From positions 156,801 to 220,800 of the forward strand of contig NZ_JAGXJW010000004.1 of assembly GCF_019091135.1 (NCBI RefSeq): a stretch of 64,000 nt of DNA, given 5' to 3'. Shown in pieces: positions 35,624-44,063 of this stretch. Within the stretch, counting starts at the first letter, position 1. Each line of letters opens with the position of its first letter. The notes beneath the pieces were generated by a model. It saw nothing but the letters and a program-made list of their open reading frames with translations. It was not told the origin of the DNA and ran no database searches. Source of the stretch: Cohnella sp. GbtcB17 (GTDB lineage: Bacteria; Bacillota; Bacilli; Paenibacillales; Paenibacillaceae). Made by a program: the position numbers and the translations under genes.

Positions 35624-36655
35624 TCACACCGTTCTCGTTGTGCTCCCCGCGGAAAACGGCCCCCGGATGCGGATATGCTCGAAGGGGGCGGTCGGGTTCG
35701 CCAATCGCCACAGCATGCGGTCGGCGGCCCGGTAGCCGACCTCCTTGATCGGCAAGTAAGGTCTCGACATCGCGGGAAAAAGGTCGGACGGTTCGTTCAG
35801 CATGCCGACCATCGAGCAATCCCGTGGAATATGCACGCCGGCTTCCGTCAATGCATAGTAGGCGGGGGCCACCTGCTCGTCCACGCCGCAAATGATCGCG
35901 CTTGGACGAATCGTCCGATATTTCGCGAGAAAGTCCTGTACCCACGCGGTCTCCGTCCCATGAAACGGCGCCGTCGCATGCGCCGCCGGATCGAACGGCA
36001 ATGCCAGGTCGCGCATCGCCTCCTGGAACGCCTGCCAGCGCAGGCGAAAGCCCCGCTGCTTGACGATATCCCCTGCGTACATGATGCGCCGATGGCCGGC
36101 ACGCGCCAGCTGCCGAACGGACTGGTGGACGGCTTCGTCCACGTCCCAGATGACGGAGTCCACCCGCGATTCGGGCGGCGGATAGTTGAGCAGAATCCGC
36201 GTCGTCGGCAGCTCCAGCAGAAGCTCCTCCGTCCCGCGGTCCATTCGCGGTGCGATGAAGACGCCCTCCGCATAGGCGAGCCCCGAGGCTTCGACCCAAT
36301 CGCCGAAGTTGTGCGGCGCGAGGCCCGCAGGGAGCAGGACGGGATCGACGGCATGCCCGAATTCGGTGAACCGGTCGTGCAGCCCGGCGAGCAGCAGCCG
36401 GTTGAAGTTGATCGACCGCTCGTTATGCAGCAGCACGAACCGCCGCTTCAGAAGCGGATAGGGCGGAATTCGCTCCACGGCCATCGTGTTCTTCTGATCC
36501 CGGGTCAGGTAGCCCATCGTTCTCGCCATCTTGACGATCTCGCTTCGCGTCTCCTCGGACATGCCCGGCTTGCCCGTCAGCCCCTTGGAGACGGTTTGCA
36601 CCGACAGGCCGAGCCTGTCCGCGAGATCGGCCAGCGTTACGCGTTTGCGCCGCAT
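35624..36655 (-). CDS. LacI family transcriptional regulator
   Basis: This 343-residue protein has an N-terminal LacI helix-turn-helix (VTLADLADRLGLSVQTVSKGLTG, residues about 5-27) and a C-terminal sugar-binding effector domain (ICGVDEQVAPAYYAL near 255). The usual VSRAL of the family is VSKGL here. ATG 36655 is supported by AAGGAG 11 nt upstream. The ORF could begin 17 codons earlier without a site. It is divergent from the FAD oxidoreductase gene and probably represses it. Confidence 0.9.
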   Translation of the reverse strand: MRRKRVTLADLADRLGLSVQTVSKGLTGKPGMSEETRSEIVKMARTMGYLTRDQKNTMAVERIPPYPLLKRRFVLLHNERSINFNRLLLAGLHDRFTEFGHAVDPVLLPAGLAPHNFGDWVEASGLAYAEGVFIAPRMDRGTEELLLELPTTRILLNYPPPESRVDSVIWDVDEAVHQSVRQLARAGHRRIMYAGDIVKQRGFRLRWQAFQEAMRDLALPFDPAAHATAPFHGTETAWVQDFLAKYRTIRPSAIICGVDEQVAPAYYALTEAGVHIPRDCSMVGMLNEPSDLFPAMSRPYLPIKEVGYRAADRMLWRLANPTAPFEHIRIRGPFSAGSTTRTV

Positions 36656-36790
36656 CGCATCCCCATCTCCTTGCGTTCTTCCGACTTGTCCTCCTATTTT
36701 AAACAAAAGTGAAACTAAACTTAAAGCTTTTTCTCCTGCATAATCGGGATATCAACCGCGGCCGCAGGCCGGCAGAGGGAGAGAATGGGA

Positions 36791-38131
36791 ATGAAAGTGA
36801 TGGAAGCGGACATCGTCGTATGCGGCGGCGGGCCGGCGGGCGTGAACGCGGCGATCGCCGCCGGGAGAACGGGCGCGAGGACGATACTGATCGAAAGGTA
36901 CGGCTTCGTCGGCGGGATGTCGACGGCGGCGCTCGTCTATCCGTGGATGACGTTCCATACGCTGGACGGCAAGCAGGTCATCAAGGGCATCGCGCAGGAG
37001 ATCATCGACCGGCTGATGGCGATGGGCGGCTCGCCCGGCCATCTGCGGGACACGGTCGGCTTCACGAACACGATCACCCCGTACCATCCGGAGATGTATA
37101 AGGTGCTGGCCGTCGATATGCTGAAGGAAGCGGGCGCGAAGCTGCTGCTCCACAGCTTCATGGACGAAGTGCGGACGGTAGACGGGAGGATCGAAGCGAT
37201 CGAGCTTGCGACCAAGTCGGGCACAATCCGCGTCGAAGGCAAGCAGTTCGTGGATGCGACGGGCGACGCCGATTTGGCTTACCGCGCAGGCGCGCCCTGT
37301 CTCGTCGGACGCGGAGGCGACAACCTGACGCAGCCGATGACGATGAAGTTCCGGATGCGGGGCGTCGATCTGCAGAAGGTCAAGCAGTACATGATCGACC
37401 ACCCGGACGAATTTTACCACAAGACGCCGATCGACGAGCTGCCGCATCTGCCGCTGTCCGGCATTCAGGGCTTCAAGAAGCATTGGCAGAACGCCGACCT
37501 GCCGATCAACCGCGAGCAGGTGCTCATGTTCACCGGCCCGGCGGAGGATGAGGTGCTGGTGAACACCACCCGGGTGCAGGGCTTGAACGGCCTGGACGTG
37601 GAGGATCTGACGGAAGCCGAGGAGCTCGGCCGCAAGCAGGTGCTCATGGTGGCGGCGTTCATGACCGCCAACCTGCCGGGCTTCGAGAAAGCGTCCATCT
37701 CCAACGTGGGGGCGCAGATCGGCATTCGCGAGACGCGGCGCATCGACGGGGCGTACGCGCTGCAGGCCGAGGACGTCGTTCAGGGCCGACGGTTCGACGA
37801 CGTCATCGCCCGGAGCGGTTACCCGATCGACATTCACGATCCTTCGGGCAAAGGCGTGACCGCCGCCTGGGTGCAAGGCGACGGCGCTTACGACATCCCT
37901 TACCGCTGCCTGCTTCCGCGGGAGGTCGGCAATCTGCTGGTGGCGGGCCGCTGCATTTCGACGTCGCATGAGGCGCTGGCGACGACGCGGCTGACGCCGA
38001 GCTGCATGGCCACCGGGCAGGCGGCGGGCACGGCTGCCGGGCTCGCCGTCCGGCAAGGCGTCGCGCCGGCCGAGCTCGATATCGCGCTCCTGCAGCGGGA
38101 GCTGATCGCGGGCGGCGCCGTTCTAGCGTAG
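36791..38131 (+). CDS. FAD-dependent oxidoreductase (FAD_oxidored family)
   Basis: This 446-residue flavoprotein has an N-terminal dinucleotide-binding motif DIVVCGGGPAGVNAAIAAGRTGA, followed by IERYGFVGGMST. A second FAD contact lies near the C-terminus (NLLVAGRCISTSHEALATTR, then ATGQAAGTAAGLA). Family members occur beside sugar genes and oxidise unidentified substrates. I chose ATG 36791 because AGGGAG is 9 nt upstream. The ATG at 36785 would leave only 3 nt. The divergent LacI gene suggests induction by a sugar or its derivative. Confidence 0.88.
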   Translation: MKVMEADIVVCGGGPAGVNAAIAAGRTGARTILIERYGFVGGMSTAALVYPWMTFHTLDGKQVIKGIAQEIIDRLMAMGGSPGHLRDTVGFTNTITPYHPEMYKVLAVDMLKEAGAKLLLHSFMDEVRTVDGRIEAIELATKSGTIRVEGKQFVDATGDADLAYRAGAPCLVGRGGDNLTQPMTMKFRMRGVDLQKVKQYMIDHPDEFYHKTPIDELPHLPLSGIQGFKKHWQNADLPINREQVLMFTGPAEDEVLVNTTRVQGLNGLDVEDLTEAEELGRKQVLMVAAFMTANLPGFEKASISNVGAQIGIRETRRIDGAYALQAEDVVQGRRFDDVIARSGYPIDIHDPSGKGVTAAWVQGDGAYDIPYRCLLPREVGNLLVAGRCISTSHEALATTRLTPSCMATGQAAGTAAGLAVRQGVAPAELDIALLQRELIAGGAVLA

Positions 38132-38154
38132 CCAGCGCTTCGGCGCCGTTCGAG

Positions 38155-38192
38155 GAACCCGAAGAGGAGCTATCCTTCTCGGGTTCTTTTGT
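38155..38192 (+). terminator. Terminator after the FAD oxidoreductase
   Basis: GAACCCGA pairs with TCGGGTTC, with further imperfect pairing of AGAGG with CCTTC, followed by TTTTGT. It separates the oxidoreductase from the kinase gene 39 bp further on. Confidence 0.7.
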
Positions 38193-38230
38193 AATACAGT
38201 AGAATGACATCCGGGCAAGGGGGCTCCGCC

Positions 38231-40018
38231 ATGATTCGCAATACCGCCTCGCGTTTCGTCTCGCTGCGAACGAAATTCCTGATTTTGTTCGCGCTTATGA
38301 TTACGCTTCCATTTCTGCTCAGCGGCGTTCTGACCTACCAGCGCTATTCGAGGAACGTCGAACGCGACGCCAAGGCGTATTCGGAGCAGATCTCCGAGCA
38401 GGTCGCGATCAATCTGGAGCGCTACGTGCAGGACATGGATCGGATTACGCTCTCGATTTATTACGATTCCGGCGTCATGGCCGTGTTGAATCACCATAAA
38501 GGGCCTGCCGGCGCGGGCAGCGGCTATTTGACGGTCGGCGAAGTGTCGAGCATCAACGAGCTGATCTCGTCGCAGATCATCGAACGGACGGAACTCGAGG
38601 GCGTGTTCATCTTCGCGCTGGACGGCAGCTTGTTCAGCAATCTGCTGGAGACCGTTCAGCGAAGCTGGGATCTGTCGTCCAACGACTGGATGGCGCAGGC
38701 GAAGCAGAAGGACGGGGGGCTCGCCATCCTGCCGCCGGAGGACGAGACCTATTATCGCGACGCGCCGAGACAGGTGCTCTCGCTGGCGCGGCTCATCAAG
38801 GATCCGATCACGAACAAGGACCGCGGCTATGTGAAAATCGATCTGACCAGCGACGGCTTCGAGAAAATACTGTCCAGCGTCAAGGTGACCGACAACAGCA
38901 AGCTGTTCGTTTTTAACGACGATCTCCGACAGCTCTATCCGTTCGACGAAGCGGGCGGCGCGAGCTACCGGAGCATCGCGGACGCCCCGTCCGACCGCTG
39001 GCTGATCTCGAAGCGCACGACGAACTACGGAGGCTTGACCATCGTCAGCGCCGTACCGCGGGCCGACGTGCTGGCGGACGCCCGGCAGCTGACCAGCTTC
39101 ACGCTGTGGATCTCCGCGGCCGCGCTCATCCTCGCGTATCTGCTCGCGGTGCTGACGTCGAACAGCTTCGTCAAGCCGATCAAGCAATTGCTCGGCCGCA
39201 TGCGGCGCGTGCAGAACGGCGACTTCGAAGGCAGGGCCAAGGTGTACTCGCGGGACGAGGTCGGCCTGCTGACCGAAGGCTTCAATACGATGGTGTCGCA
39301 GCTGAACATTATGATCAAGGATATATACGAGCTGCGCCTGAGAGAAAAGGACGCGGCGCTCAGCGCGCTGCTCAGCCAGATGAACCCGCACTTTTTGTAC
39401 AATACGCTGGAATCGATCTCCATGGCCGCCCACCGGGAGAAGCACGACAGTCTGTCCGAGGTGATCGCCAGCCTCGGCAAGCTGCTTCGCTACACGGTGA
39501 ACAACAAGGAACGGAGCGTGTACTTGAAGGATGAGCTGGCGTTTGTGGAGAGCTACCTGAACATTCAAGCTTTCCGGCTGGAGGACAAGCTGCGCTTCGA
39601 TATCGTGGTCGACTTCGCGCACGAGCCGGCGATCGTGCCGAAGCTCATCCTGCAGCCGCTCGTCGAGAATGCGATCGAGCACGGGCTGGGCGAAGCGCCG
39701 ATCAGCGTGACGATCGTCTCCAGCGTGTCGGGCCAGGACCTGCTGCTGTGCGTAAAGGACGACGGCCGGGGAATCGATCCCGCGCGCTTGCGGGGGATCG
39801 AGCGGAGCGTCTACGAGCCGGAGTCGCCTGCGACCGCGCGACTTGCGGACAAGCGTACGAAGGGCTTCGCGCTGCGCAACATCCACCAGCGGCTGCGGCT
39901 GCTCTACGGCGAGCCGTACGGACTTAAGATCGATGCCTCGCAGGCGGGCGTGACCGTTCAGGTTCGCATGCCGTTCCAGTGGGAGGAGGATGGACAGGAT
40001 GAAGATATTGATCGTTGA
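38231..40018 (+). CDS. YesM-type sensor histidine kinase
   Basis: This 595-residue membrane kinase has a first membrane helix near residues 14-36 (LRTKFLILFALMITLPFLL), an extracytoplasmic sensor to about 290 and a second helix (LWISAAALILAYLLAVL). A HAMP domain (PIKQLLGRMRRVQNGDFEG) and the histidine block NPHFLYNTLESIS follow. The ATPase motifs are LVENAIEHGLGE and DDGRGIDP. GGGGG precedes ATG 38231. The 3' end overlaps the response regulator start by 20 bp, giving tight coupling. It probably senses the sugar taken up by the importer downstream. Confidence 0.92.
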   Translation: MIRNTASRFVSLRTKFLILFALMITLPFLLSGVLTYQRYSRNVERDAKAYSEQISEQVAINLERYVQDMDRITLSIYYDSGVMAVLNHHKGPAGAGSGYLTVGEVSSINELISSQIIERTELEGVFIFALDGSLFSNLLETVQRSWDLSSNDWMAQAKQKDGGLAILPPEDETYYRDAPRQVLSLARLIKDPITNKDRGYVKIDLTSDGFEKILSSVKVTDNSKLFVFNDDLRQLYPFDEAGGASYRSIADAPSDRWLISKRTTNYGGLTIVSAVPRADVLADARQLTSFTLWISAAALILAYLLAVLTSNSFVKPIKQLLGRMRRVQNGDFEGRAKVYSRDEVGLLTEGFNTMVSQLNIMIKDIYELRLREKDAALSALLSQMNPHFLYNTLESISMAAHREKHDSLSEVIASLGKLLRYTVNNKERSVYLKDELAFVESYLNIQAFRLEDKLRFDIVVDFAHEPAIVPKLILQPLVENAIEHGLGEAPISVTIVSSVSGQDLLLCVKDDGRGIDPARLRGIERSVYEPESPATARLADKRTKGFALRNIHQRLRLLYGEPYGLKIDASQAGVTVQVRMPFQWEEDGQDEDIDR

Positions 40019-40730
40019 GGACGAGACCAAGATCCGGCAGGGCATCCGCGCGCTGGTGGAGCAGATCGTCCCCGACCGCCTGCAGGTGACGGAGGCGGCA
40101 AGCGGCAAGGAAGCCTGGGAATGGCTGCGCAGGCAGGAAGAAGTCGACCTGGTCATTACCGATATCCGCATGCGCGAGATGAACGGGCTCGAGCTGATGG
40201 GGCTGGCCCGACAGTCCCATCCGGACGCCGCATTTATCGTCATCAGCGGCTACGATGAGTTCGCGTACGTGCGCGAAGCGCTTCGTCACGGGGCCGCCGA
40301 CTATTTGCTCAAGCCGATCGAGCGGGTCGAGCTGGCGCGCGTGCTGCACAAAATCAGGGAGGCGTTCGACGCGCGCAAGGGCGAGACGCCTGCCGAAGTG
40401 CCGGGCGACGACAATGAGCGGCTGCTGATCCGCAAGGTAAAAAGCCTGGTGAACGAGCGGCTCGATCAGGAGCTGTCGCTGTCTTATCTCGCGGAGCATG
40501 TGTACCTGCACCCGAAGTATCTCTCCGATCTGTTCAAGCGGGAGACGGGGCAAAATCTGTCCGACTACGTCACGGAGCGGAGAATTCACAAGGCAAAAAA
40601 GCTGCTGAAGGAGACGGCGCTCAAGGTGCCGGAAATCTCGCAGATGTGCGGCCTGGCGAACCACAAATATTTCCGCGCGCTTTTTAAGCAGCATGCCGGC
40701 TGCACGCCGAACGAATTCCGGGATGCCTGA
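39999..40730 (+). CDS. Short YesN-type response regulator (REC plus AraC helix-turn-helix)
   Basis: This 243-residue regulator has a receiver domain (ILIVEDETKIRQG, phosphorylatable Asp in LVITDIRMREMNG near residue 54, conserved Lys in YLLKPIE). It is joined by a short linker directly to an AraC domain (about 140-243, ending FRALFKQHAGCTPNEFR). It lacks the long middle region of the paralogue at 12503, which is 575 residues. ATG 39999 has GGAGGAGG 8 nt upstream, and the earlier ATG at 39990 touches that site. It probably activates the importer operon that follows. Confidence 0.92.
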   Translation: MKILIVEDETKIRQGIRALVEQIVPDRLQVTEAASGKEAWEWLRRQEEVDLVITDIRMREMNGLELMGLARQSHPDAAFIVISGYDEFAYVREALRHGAADYLLKPIERVELARVLHKIREAFDARKGETPAEVPGDDNERLLIRKVKSLVNERLDQELSLSYLAEHVYLHPKYLSDLFKRETGQNLSDYVTERRIHKAKKLLKETALKVPEISQMCGLANHKYFRALFKQHAGCTPNEFRDA

Positions 40731-40818
40731 CGCGTCTTCCGAAACATCTTACGATTTTGGGTCATTTATGGATTTCGTGGCGTTACGGAGGCGGCTCCGC
40801 AGACGGTAAGATTAGACC

Positions 40819-40832
40819 TGTAAGCGCTTAAT
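40819..40832 (+). promoter_or_regulatory. cre-like sequence before the third binding-protein gene
   Basis: TGTAAGCGCTTAAT resembles the CcpA catabolite-repression site (TG-AA-CG core) but misses the last CA. It lies about 25 bp before the start codon. It is only a candidate. Confidence 0.3.
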
Positions 40833-40857
40833 ATGAACGAACGGGGGAGCTACGAAC

Positions 40858-42183
40858 ATGAAAAAATGGACTGCGGGGGTTTCCGCCGTCGTGCTGACGG
40901 GCTTGCTGCTGTCGGCCTGCGGCGAAGGAAAAGGCGGCGCTTCCGCATCGGATGCGGCAAGCGGCTCGGCGTCCGCGGACGCGGGCAAGCCGGTCAATCT
41001 GACGTTCAGCATCTGGGGGAACGACACGCACAAAAAGATGTACGAGGATATGATCGCGGAATACAAGAAGACCAAGCCGAACGTCGACGTCGAGATCATG
41101 ACGATTCCGGCCGCAGACTACCAGCAGAAAATTTCCGTGATGCTGGCCTCCAAGACCGCGCCGGACATCATGTGGATGCTGGAGCGATCGATTCCGCAGT
41201 TTTTGAATTCAGGGCAGGTCGAAGACCTCTCGCAGCTTAAGGACGATCCGGCATTCGAATTCGCGGACTTCATTCCGTCGACGCTCGAGCTGGTGACCCG
41301 GGACGGCAAGCTGTACGGCGTTCCGTTCTCCACGCCGCCGAACATGATTTATTACAACAAGAAGCTGTTCGAGGAGAAAGGCCTGAAGACGCCGTCGGAG
41401 CTCTATAAAGAAGGCAACTGGACGTACGACGAGATGGTGAAGGCGGCCAAGGCGATCTCCGATCCGGGCAAAGGCGTTTACGGCATGGATCTGATTCTCC
41501 CGAGCAGCTCGTGGACGGAGAGCTGGATGGAGTCGCTCATCACCGTCATGTGGGCGTACGGCGCCGACTACTTCAGCCCGGACGGCAAAAAGTTCGCGCT
41601 TAATACGCCGCAAGGCGAGCAGGCGCTCCAATTTTTCAGCGACACGATGTTCAAGGACGGCATTCATCCGAAGCCCGGCGACCAGACCGGATTCGAATCG
41701 GGCAAGATCGGCATGCAGCAAAACCTGCTCAGCTATATCGGCAAGGCGAAGGCGATCACCGACTTCGAATGGGATATTGCACCGATGCCGAAGGGACCGG
41801 GCGGCAGCCAGGGGACGACGATGGGCTACGCCGCTTACATGATCACGAAGGACAGCGCGCACAAAGCCGAAGCGCTCGACTTCCTGAAGTTTTTGGCCGG
41901 CAAGCCGAACATGGCGATCACTTCGCAATTTTTCGTGCCGGGACGCAAGTCCGTGCTCGAATCCGACGAATTCCTGAAGCAGGGTCCGTCGCCCGAGAGC
42001 GTCAAGACGGCAATCCTCGATCAGATGGCGAGCGCGAAGGTCAGGCCGGGCTTCGCCAACTACCAGCTGATCAACGACAAGATGAAGGAAGACTTCGATA
42101 TGATCTATACGCGATCCGATACGATCCCGAACATCCTGAAGAAGATGGAGAGCGACCTGAACCCGATTCTGGCATCGCAATAA
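40858..42183 (+). CDS. Carbohydrate ABC transporter substrate-binding lipoprotein
   Basis: This 441-residue family-1 sugar-binding protein has a lipobox ending at Cys21 (LLSAC), a short Gly/Ser/Ala linker and the mature domain beginning VNLTFSIWGNDTHKKMY. The family block GVPFSTPPNMIYYNKKLFEE lies near residue 160. GGGGGAG precedes the ATG. It is followed by a 14-bp hairpin and two permease genes, and preceded by the kinase/regulator pair that probably controls it. The ligand is unknown. Confidence 0.93.
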   Translation: MKKWTAGVSAVVLTGLLLSACGEGKGGASASDAASGSASADAGKPVNLTFSIWGNDTHKKMYEDMIAEYKKTKPNVDVEIMTIPAADYQQKISVMLASKTAPDIMWMLERSIPQFLNSGQVEDLSQLKDDPAFEFADFIPSTLELVTRDGKLYGVPFSTPPNMIYYNKKLFEEKGLKTPSELYKEGNWTYDEMVKAAKAISDPGKGVYGMDLILPSSSWTESWMESLITVMWAYGADYFSPDGKKFALNTPQGEQALQFFSDTMFKDGIHPKPGDQTGFESGKIGMQQNLLSYIGKAKAITDFEWDIAPMPKGPGGSQGTTMGYAAYMITKDSAHKAEALDFLKFLAGKPNMAITSQFFVPGRKSVLESDEFLKQGPSPESVKTAILDQMASAKVRPGFANYQLINDKMKEDFDMIYTRSDTIPNILKKMESDLNPILASQ

Positions 42184-42196
42184 CGGATAAGTATGC

Positions 42197-42229
42197 GACG
42201 GTTGCCAAGCGACGAGCTTGGCAATCGTC
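42197..42229 (+). terminator. Strong hairpin between binding protein and permease
   Basis: GACGGTTGCCAAGC (42197-42210) pairs along 14 positions, with one G-T pair, to 42216-42229 around the loop GACGA. No T-run follows. The position matches the hairpins after the binding-protein genes at 261 and 16287. It probably stabilises or separates the binding-protein part of the mRNA. Confidence 0.65.
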
Positions 42230-42247
42230 ATGAAAGGAGCGGAACGC

Positions 42248-43144
42248 ATGCGCATTTCCTACAGCAAACAAAGTCGCAGAAAGGCGATATACGGATACTT
42301 GTTCATCGCTCCGATCATGCTCGGTTTTCTGTTCTTCATGGCCGGGCCGATCATTGGGGCCTTCGGCATCAGCTTCACGAACTATTCGCTGCTGCAGCCC
42401 AGCTCGTTCGTCGGCCTGGACAATTACCGGCACGTCTTCACGCAGGACGATACGTTCTGGACGACCGTTAAAAATACGCTTTACTTCTCGGCGGGGCTGA
42501 TCCCGCTTAATCTGACGCTGGCGCTGGCGCTCGCCTTGCTGCTGTCCGGCAAGCTGAGGGGCATGGGGCTGTTCCGCACCGCGATCTTTACGCCCGTCGT
42601 GACGTCGGTCATCATCTGGGCCATCGTCTGGAAATACATTTTTGCGACGGACGCCGGCCTGGTCAATCAGGTGCTGCACTTCTTCGGCATCCAGGGTCCG
42701 GCCTGGCTGTACGACAAGCGCCTCGCCATGCCCGTCGTCATCGTGACCAGCGTGCTGAAGAAGGTCGGGATGAATATGGTCATCTTCCTCGCCGCGCTGC
42801 AGGAGGTGCCGAAGATGTATTACGAGGCGGCTACGCTGGACGGGGCTTCGAAGTGGAAGCAGTTCACGAAGGTCACGCTTCCCATGATCTCGCCGTCCTT
42901 GTTCCTGACGCTGATCATTACGCTGATCGGCTCGCTCAAAGTATTTTCGCAGATCGTCGTCATGACCGGCGGCGGACCGGGTACCAGCACCAGCGTCCTG
43001 GTCTATTACATCTATAAGCTGGCGTTCAAAAACTATCAGCTCGGATACGCCTCGGCTGTAGCCTTCCTGCTCTTCTTCCTCGTCATGGCGCTGACGCTCG
43101 TGCAGTGGTCGCTGCGCAAAAGGTGGGTGCATCATGAGGAGTAA
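42248..43144 (+). CDS. Sugar ABC transporter permease (MalF/UgpA type)
   Basis: This 298-residue permease has a first membrane helix (YLFIAPIMLGFLFFMAGPI), an EAA loop near residue 191 (YEAATLDGAS, then VTLPMISP) and the family block MTGGGPGTST. AAAGGAG lies 9 nt before ATG 42248. In-frame starts at 42218 and 42230 lack a site. Its end overlaps the next permease by 11 bp. Confidence 0.92.
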   Translation: MRISYSKQSRRKAIYGYLFIAPIMLGFLFFMAGPIIGAFGISFTNYSLLQPSSFVGLDNYRHVFTQDDTFWTTVKNTLYFSAGLIPLNLTLALALALLLSGKLRGMGLFRTAIFTPVVTSVIIWAIVWKYIFATDAGLVNQVLHFFGIQGPAWLYDKRLAMPVVIVTSVLKKVGMNMVIFLAALQEVPKMYYEAATLDGASKWKQFTKVTLPMISPSLFLTLIITLIGSLKVFSQIVVMTGGGPGTSTSVLVYYIYKLAFKNYQLGYASAVAFLLFFLVMALTLVQWSLRKRWVHHEE

Positions 43145-43976
43145 CGCGCTGCGATATGCCGGCCTCGGCATGCGATACTTGCTGCTGATCGTCGTCACCG
43201 CTCTGGTCGTCATTCCGTTTTTCTGGATGGTGACGACGTCGCTAAAGGATCAGAACAAAATTTTCGACTTCCCGCCGCAGTGGCTGCCGCATCCGGTCGT
43301 CTGGTCGAACTACAAGGAAGTGTTTACCGCGCAGCCCGAGTTTCTGCGGCAGTATTGGAACAGCGTCTATATCGCCGTCCTGGTCACGATCGGCACGTGC
43401 CTCGTGGGCGCGCTCGCGGGATTCGCCTTCGCCAAGCTCTCGTTTCCGTTCCGCAATACGCTGTTCCTCGTGCTGCTGAGCGGCATGATGATTCCGAACG
43501 AAGTGACGATTATCCCGAACTTCATCTGGTTTTCCAAGCTGGGGCTCGTCGACAATCATTTTCCGATCATCGTGCCGCCGATTCTGGGGGCGGGCGGCAT
43601 CTTCGGCGTCTTTTTGCTGCGACAGTTTTACATTACGATTCCGAAGGAGCTCGACGAAGCGGCCGAGATCGACGGATGCACGCCATGGACGACTTTCTGG
43701 CGAATCATGATCCCGATGACGACGCCCGCCTTCGCGACGCTCGCGATCTTCACGTTCCTGAACAGCTGGGAGGACTTTCTCGACCCGCTGATCTACTTGA
43801 ACTCGTCGAAGCTGTTCACGCTGCCGATCGCGATGAACCTGTTCACGGACACGGCCGGGACGGCCTGGCATCTGCTGATGGCCGCCGCCGTCATGACGAC
43901 GGCGCCGCTGCTGCTCGTCTTCTTCTTCGCGCAGCGGAAGTTCGTCGAAGGGGTGTCCACGACCGGGCTCAAGTAA
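43134..43976 (+). CDS. Sugar ABC transporter permease (MalG/UgpE type)
   Basis: This 280-residue permease starts inside the preceding gene and has six hydrophobic segments. The EAA loop lies near residue 173 (DEAAEIDGCT, then IPMTTPAFA) and the C-terminal tail is FVEGVSTTGLK. The site AAGGTGGG lies before the ATG. It completes the third importer. The next gene, 87 bp on, is a membrane-bound AraC regulator. Confidence 0.92.
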   Translation: MRSNALRYAGLGMRYLLLIVVTALVVIPFFWMVTTSLKDQNKIFDFPPQWLPHPVVWSNYKEVFTAQPEFLRQYWNSVYIAVLVTIGTCLVGALAGFAFAKLSFPFRNTLFLVLLSGMMIPNEVTIIPNFIWFSKLGLVDNHFPIIVPPILGAGGIFGVFLLRQFYITIPKELDEAAEIDGCTPWTTFWRIMIPMTTPAFATLAIFTFLNSWEDFLDPLIYLNSSKLFTLPIAMNLFTDTAGTAWHLLMAAAVMTTAPLLLVFFFAQRKFVEGVSTTGLK

Positions 43977-44063
43977 GGCTTTGTTAAAATTAGTACTTTA
44001 AGAAACCGTCTCGATCCCTTCATTATAGAGAGATGATATTTATAAGAGGGGTCATTGAACGGG

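Noticed and set aside
40858..43976. Search for an ABC ATPase near any of the four importers
   Set aside because: No Walker A or ABC signature was seen in any gene of the window, so a shared ATPase elsewhere is presumed.
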